Made by a program: the position numbers and the translations under genes. The notes under the pieces were generated by a model. It was not told the DNA's origin. It searched no databases and was given only the letters and a program-made list of their open reading frames with translations. Of a stretch of 64,000 nt of DNA, positions 62,371-64,000 are shown piece after piece (position 1 is the first letter of the stretch; each line of letters begins with the position of its first letter). Source of the DNA: Helopsaltes ochotensis (lineage: Eukaryota > Chordata > Aves > Passeriformes > Locustellidae); the NCBI GenBank assembly GCA_013400155.1, contig VXBM01000556.1:182964-246963 (forward strand), written 5' to 3'.

Positions 62371-62816
62371 TGTAGGGATCAAGGCCACCAAAGACCCCTA
62401 AACCCCATTGACCCATTTCCAGAAAGGTCTTTAGCAAAGGACTGTGCAAGACAAATGATTTGCATAGAAATCAAGAAAATTATCTTCAGGACAGGGAAAC
62501 CTTTCTATAAAAGGTGCCCCACCAAGCCCTGGTACATGTGCCCCCAGGACCCTGGACATCCCATCAGCTGGACTGATGTTGGAGCCAGGAGTGGTGACCT
62601 CTTCCTTTCTTTTCTCTCTCCCTCTCTTTAATCCACCCCCTCCCTGTCCCCTTTCACCCTATCCCTTTAACCAAACCCACTGTTATGCATTTATACTGGA
62701 AGTCAGGGACTTCCACACCAATTTCCGTGCCAAATGTGGAATTTACTCATAAAATCTTTTTAAGGTTTTGTGGACCCTCTGACTTTTGTTGTTCCTCTCA
62801 ATGATGAGCATCTACA
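62371..62816 (+). mobile_element. Probable second LTR, sense orientation
   Basis: Runs from about TGTAGGGATC to about GAGCATCTACA, with mutually inverted TGTAG/CTACA ends. Inside are CTATAAAAGG near 62506 (TATA), a CT-rich run, 'CACACCAATTTCCGTGCC', a CATAAAATC poly(A)-like motif near 62748 and 'GACTTTTGTTGTTCCTCTCA'. These phrases are familiar from abundant songbird ERV LTRs. I found no clear target duplication, so the limits are approximate and the copy may be truncated. Confidence 0.55.
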
Positions 62817-63067
62817 AGTCTTGTCTGCTCTTTTCCCCTTAAGGGTGGGTTGTCATAGATTATAAGGTCATCTGAACAAAATGTCTGTATAGGAATATTG
62901 ATCAAAATTTATAGTTGTACGTTTCTGCTTCTGGAGGTCAACCTTACTTGATCTGTGGAAGATCAGGGGCTTTGCTGATTAGAAGGCAGCCATTTTCACA
63001 AGTTGTCAGAATACAACTTTCTGATCTATAACTACCTAGTTAGACTTGCTCTCTCCAGGATTTTTTA

Positions 63068-63080
63068 ATCTATCTATCTG

Positions 63081-63173
<93 letters not shown>

Positions 63174-63179
63174 CTATCT
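63068..63179 (+). repeat. (TCTA)n tetranucleotide microsatellite
   Basis: About 27-28 TCTA units with two visible interruptions, TCTG near 63077 and TTTA near 63152. A long Ser-Ile-Tyr-Leu repeat frame crosses it and is an artefact. Confidence 0.98.
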
Positions 63180-63872
63180 TCAGCAATGCTATGCCAGAAC
63201 CCTTCAAACACAGTTCTCTGCCTCTCGTAGTTCGGTTTCACAGTGTCACAATTTGTCTGTCTGTAAATCATTTCAGCATCCAAGTTATTTATTTTTATTT
63301 TTAACTAGAAGATGATAATTTTATTTTGGGCACAAGTAGTGCTTTAGTTCATCTAGTTACAAATGGATTTTGAATCTAGGCAAAAATTACCTTACGGCTA
63401 GGGTTTTATTTGCAAAAATTTATATCCAGAGATTTCTTTGTGTATCTAGTTTTACATAGCATTTTATTAAAAAATCTCTTCCAACATACTTCCAAGCAGT
63501 AATTTCTTATGGGATATGAAGAAATGTCATTCTGTGAGTGTTTCACTTGTCAAAAAACATCTTTTCATATAAGTCTTAAGAACAAAATGCAAATACTAGC
63601 TGACTTGTGAACTAGAATTTTTCTTTTAGAAAGGGAAAGGAGTTTGATTATCGAAGTTCAGTAAGTACAAAATTATTTTCTAATTGTGAAAAATTGCACA
63701 AAGATGCTAGATACTTCCACCAATGTTATTAAAGTTAGTAGTTAAGTTTTGTATTAGTGATCCACTACAGTAAAATATGACTTTTTTCTCCCTCAATTTA
63801 AACTAGTAGTGAAATTCAGATTTTGATGCTCAGGTTACCTTCAACTGATGTTTTACATCCTGGTGATTTTCG
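63180..63872. other. Gene-free region
   Basis: AT-rich unique DNA between two simple-repeat arrays. No gene or mobile element is recognised. Confidence 0.55.
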
Positions 63873-64000
63873 TTGTGGGTTTTTTTGTTTGTTTGTTTTG
63901 TTTTATTTTGTTTTGTTTTGCTTGGTTTGTTTTTTTTTGTTTGTTTTGTTTTGGGTTTTTTGTTTGTTTGGTTTTGGTTTTGGTTTTGGGGTGTTTTTTT
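63873..64000 (+). repeat. T/G-rich TTTTG/TTTG array, cut by window end
   Basis: Irregular TTTTG, TTTG and TTTTGG units extend to the last base of the window, so the full length is unknown. It resembles the arrays near 13.9 kb and 28.1 kb, in the same orientation. Confidence 0.92.

Noticed and set aside
63046..63315. 89-codon frame with Ser-Ile-Tyr-Leu repeats
   Set aside because: It is translated TCTA microsatellite.
50900..64000. Search for the first exons of RIT2, the neighbour expected downstream of SYT4 in mammals
   Set aside because: No Ras-like P-loop or effector-region coding sequence was seen; the gene is probably beyond the window.
1..64000. CRISPR arrays, bacterial operons, riboswitches, tRNA or rRNA genes
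   Set aside because: None was seen. The sequence is vertebrate in character, with introns and LINE/LTR repeats.

Overview
This window looks like a piece of a bird chromosome, most likely from a songbird or another neoavian. The evidence is AT-rich vertebrate sequence with long introns, many chicken-repeat-1 (CR1) LINE fragments ending in the avian 'ATTCTATGATTCTATGA'-type tail, several avian-style endogenous retrovirus LTRs, and no bacterial-type gene packing. The species itself cannot be read from the sequence.

Only one established protein-coding gene is present: synaptotagmin-4 (SYT4), plus strand. Three of its four coding exons are visible: exon 2 (19793-20607), exon 3 (22150-22270) and exon 4 (25243-25550, stop codon included). 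Splice phases agree at both internal junctions. The frame and count fit a 425-residue protein if a short first exon supplies the first eleven residues and one base of codon 12. That first exon is not visible. The best candidate location is the 902-base run of N at 16395-17296, which a purine/G-rich stretch flanks on its left. A 3' untranslated region follows, with several candidate poly(A) signals up to about 26.9 kb.

Layout: 1-262 holds an antisense CR1 fragment. From 263 to 16394 is gene-free upstream DNA with CR1 copies (about 10.97 kb and 14.56-15.42 kb) and a TTTTG-type array (13.85 kb). From 16395 to about 26.9 kb is SYT4. From 27 to 32 kb is unique DNA with a 20-N gap. From 32.3 to 40.2 kb is a dense layer of mobile elements. 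It includes two solo LTRs, each inserted in a separate CR1 3' end and each flanked by a 5-bp target duplication, a gammaretrovirus-like env remnant with its 3' LTR, and further CR1 copies. From 40.2 to 60.5 kb is mostly unique AT-rich DNA containing one candidate two-exon spliced transcript (50759-51160 plus tail). From 60.55 to 62.8 kb are a large probable antisense LTR with a CpG-rich core and a second LTR. The window ends with a TCTA tetranucleotide array (63.07-63.18 kb) and a T/G-rich array.

The only cooperative biology is SYT4 itself, a membrane-anchored tandem C2-domain vesicle protein. I found no sign of an undescribed multi-gene system. The best leads are the hidden SYT4 first exon, the open env transmembrane frame, the nested LTR cluster, the CpG-rich LTR and the small spliced candidate.
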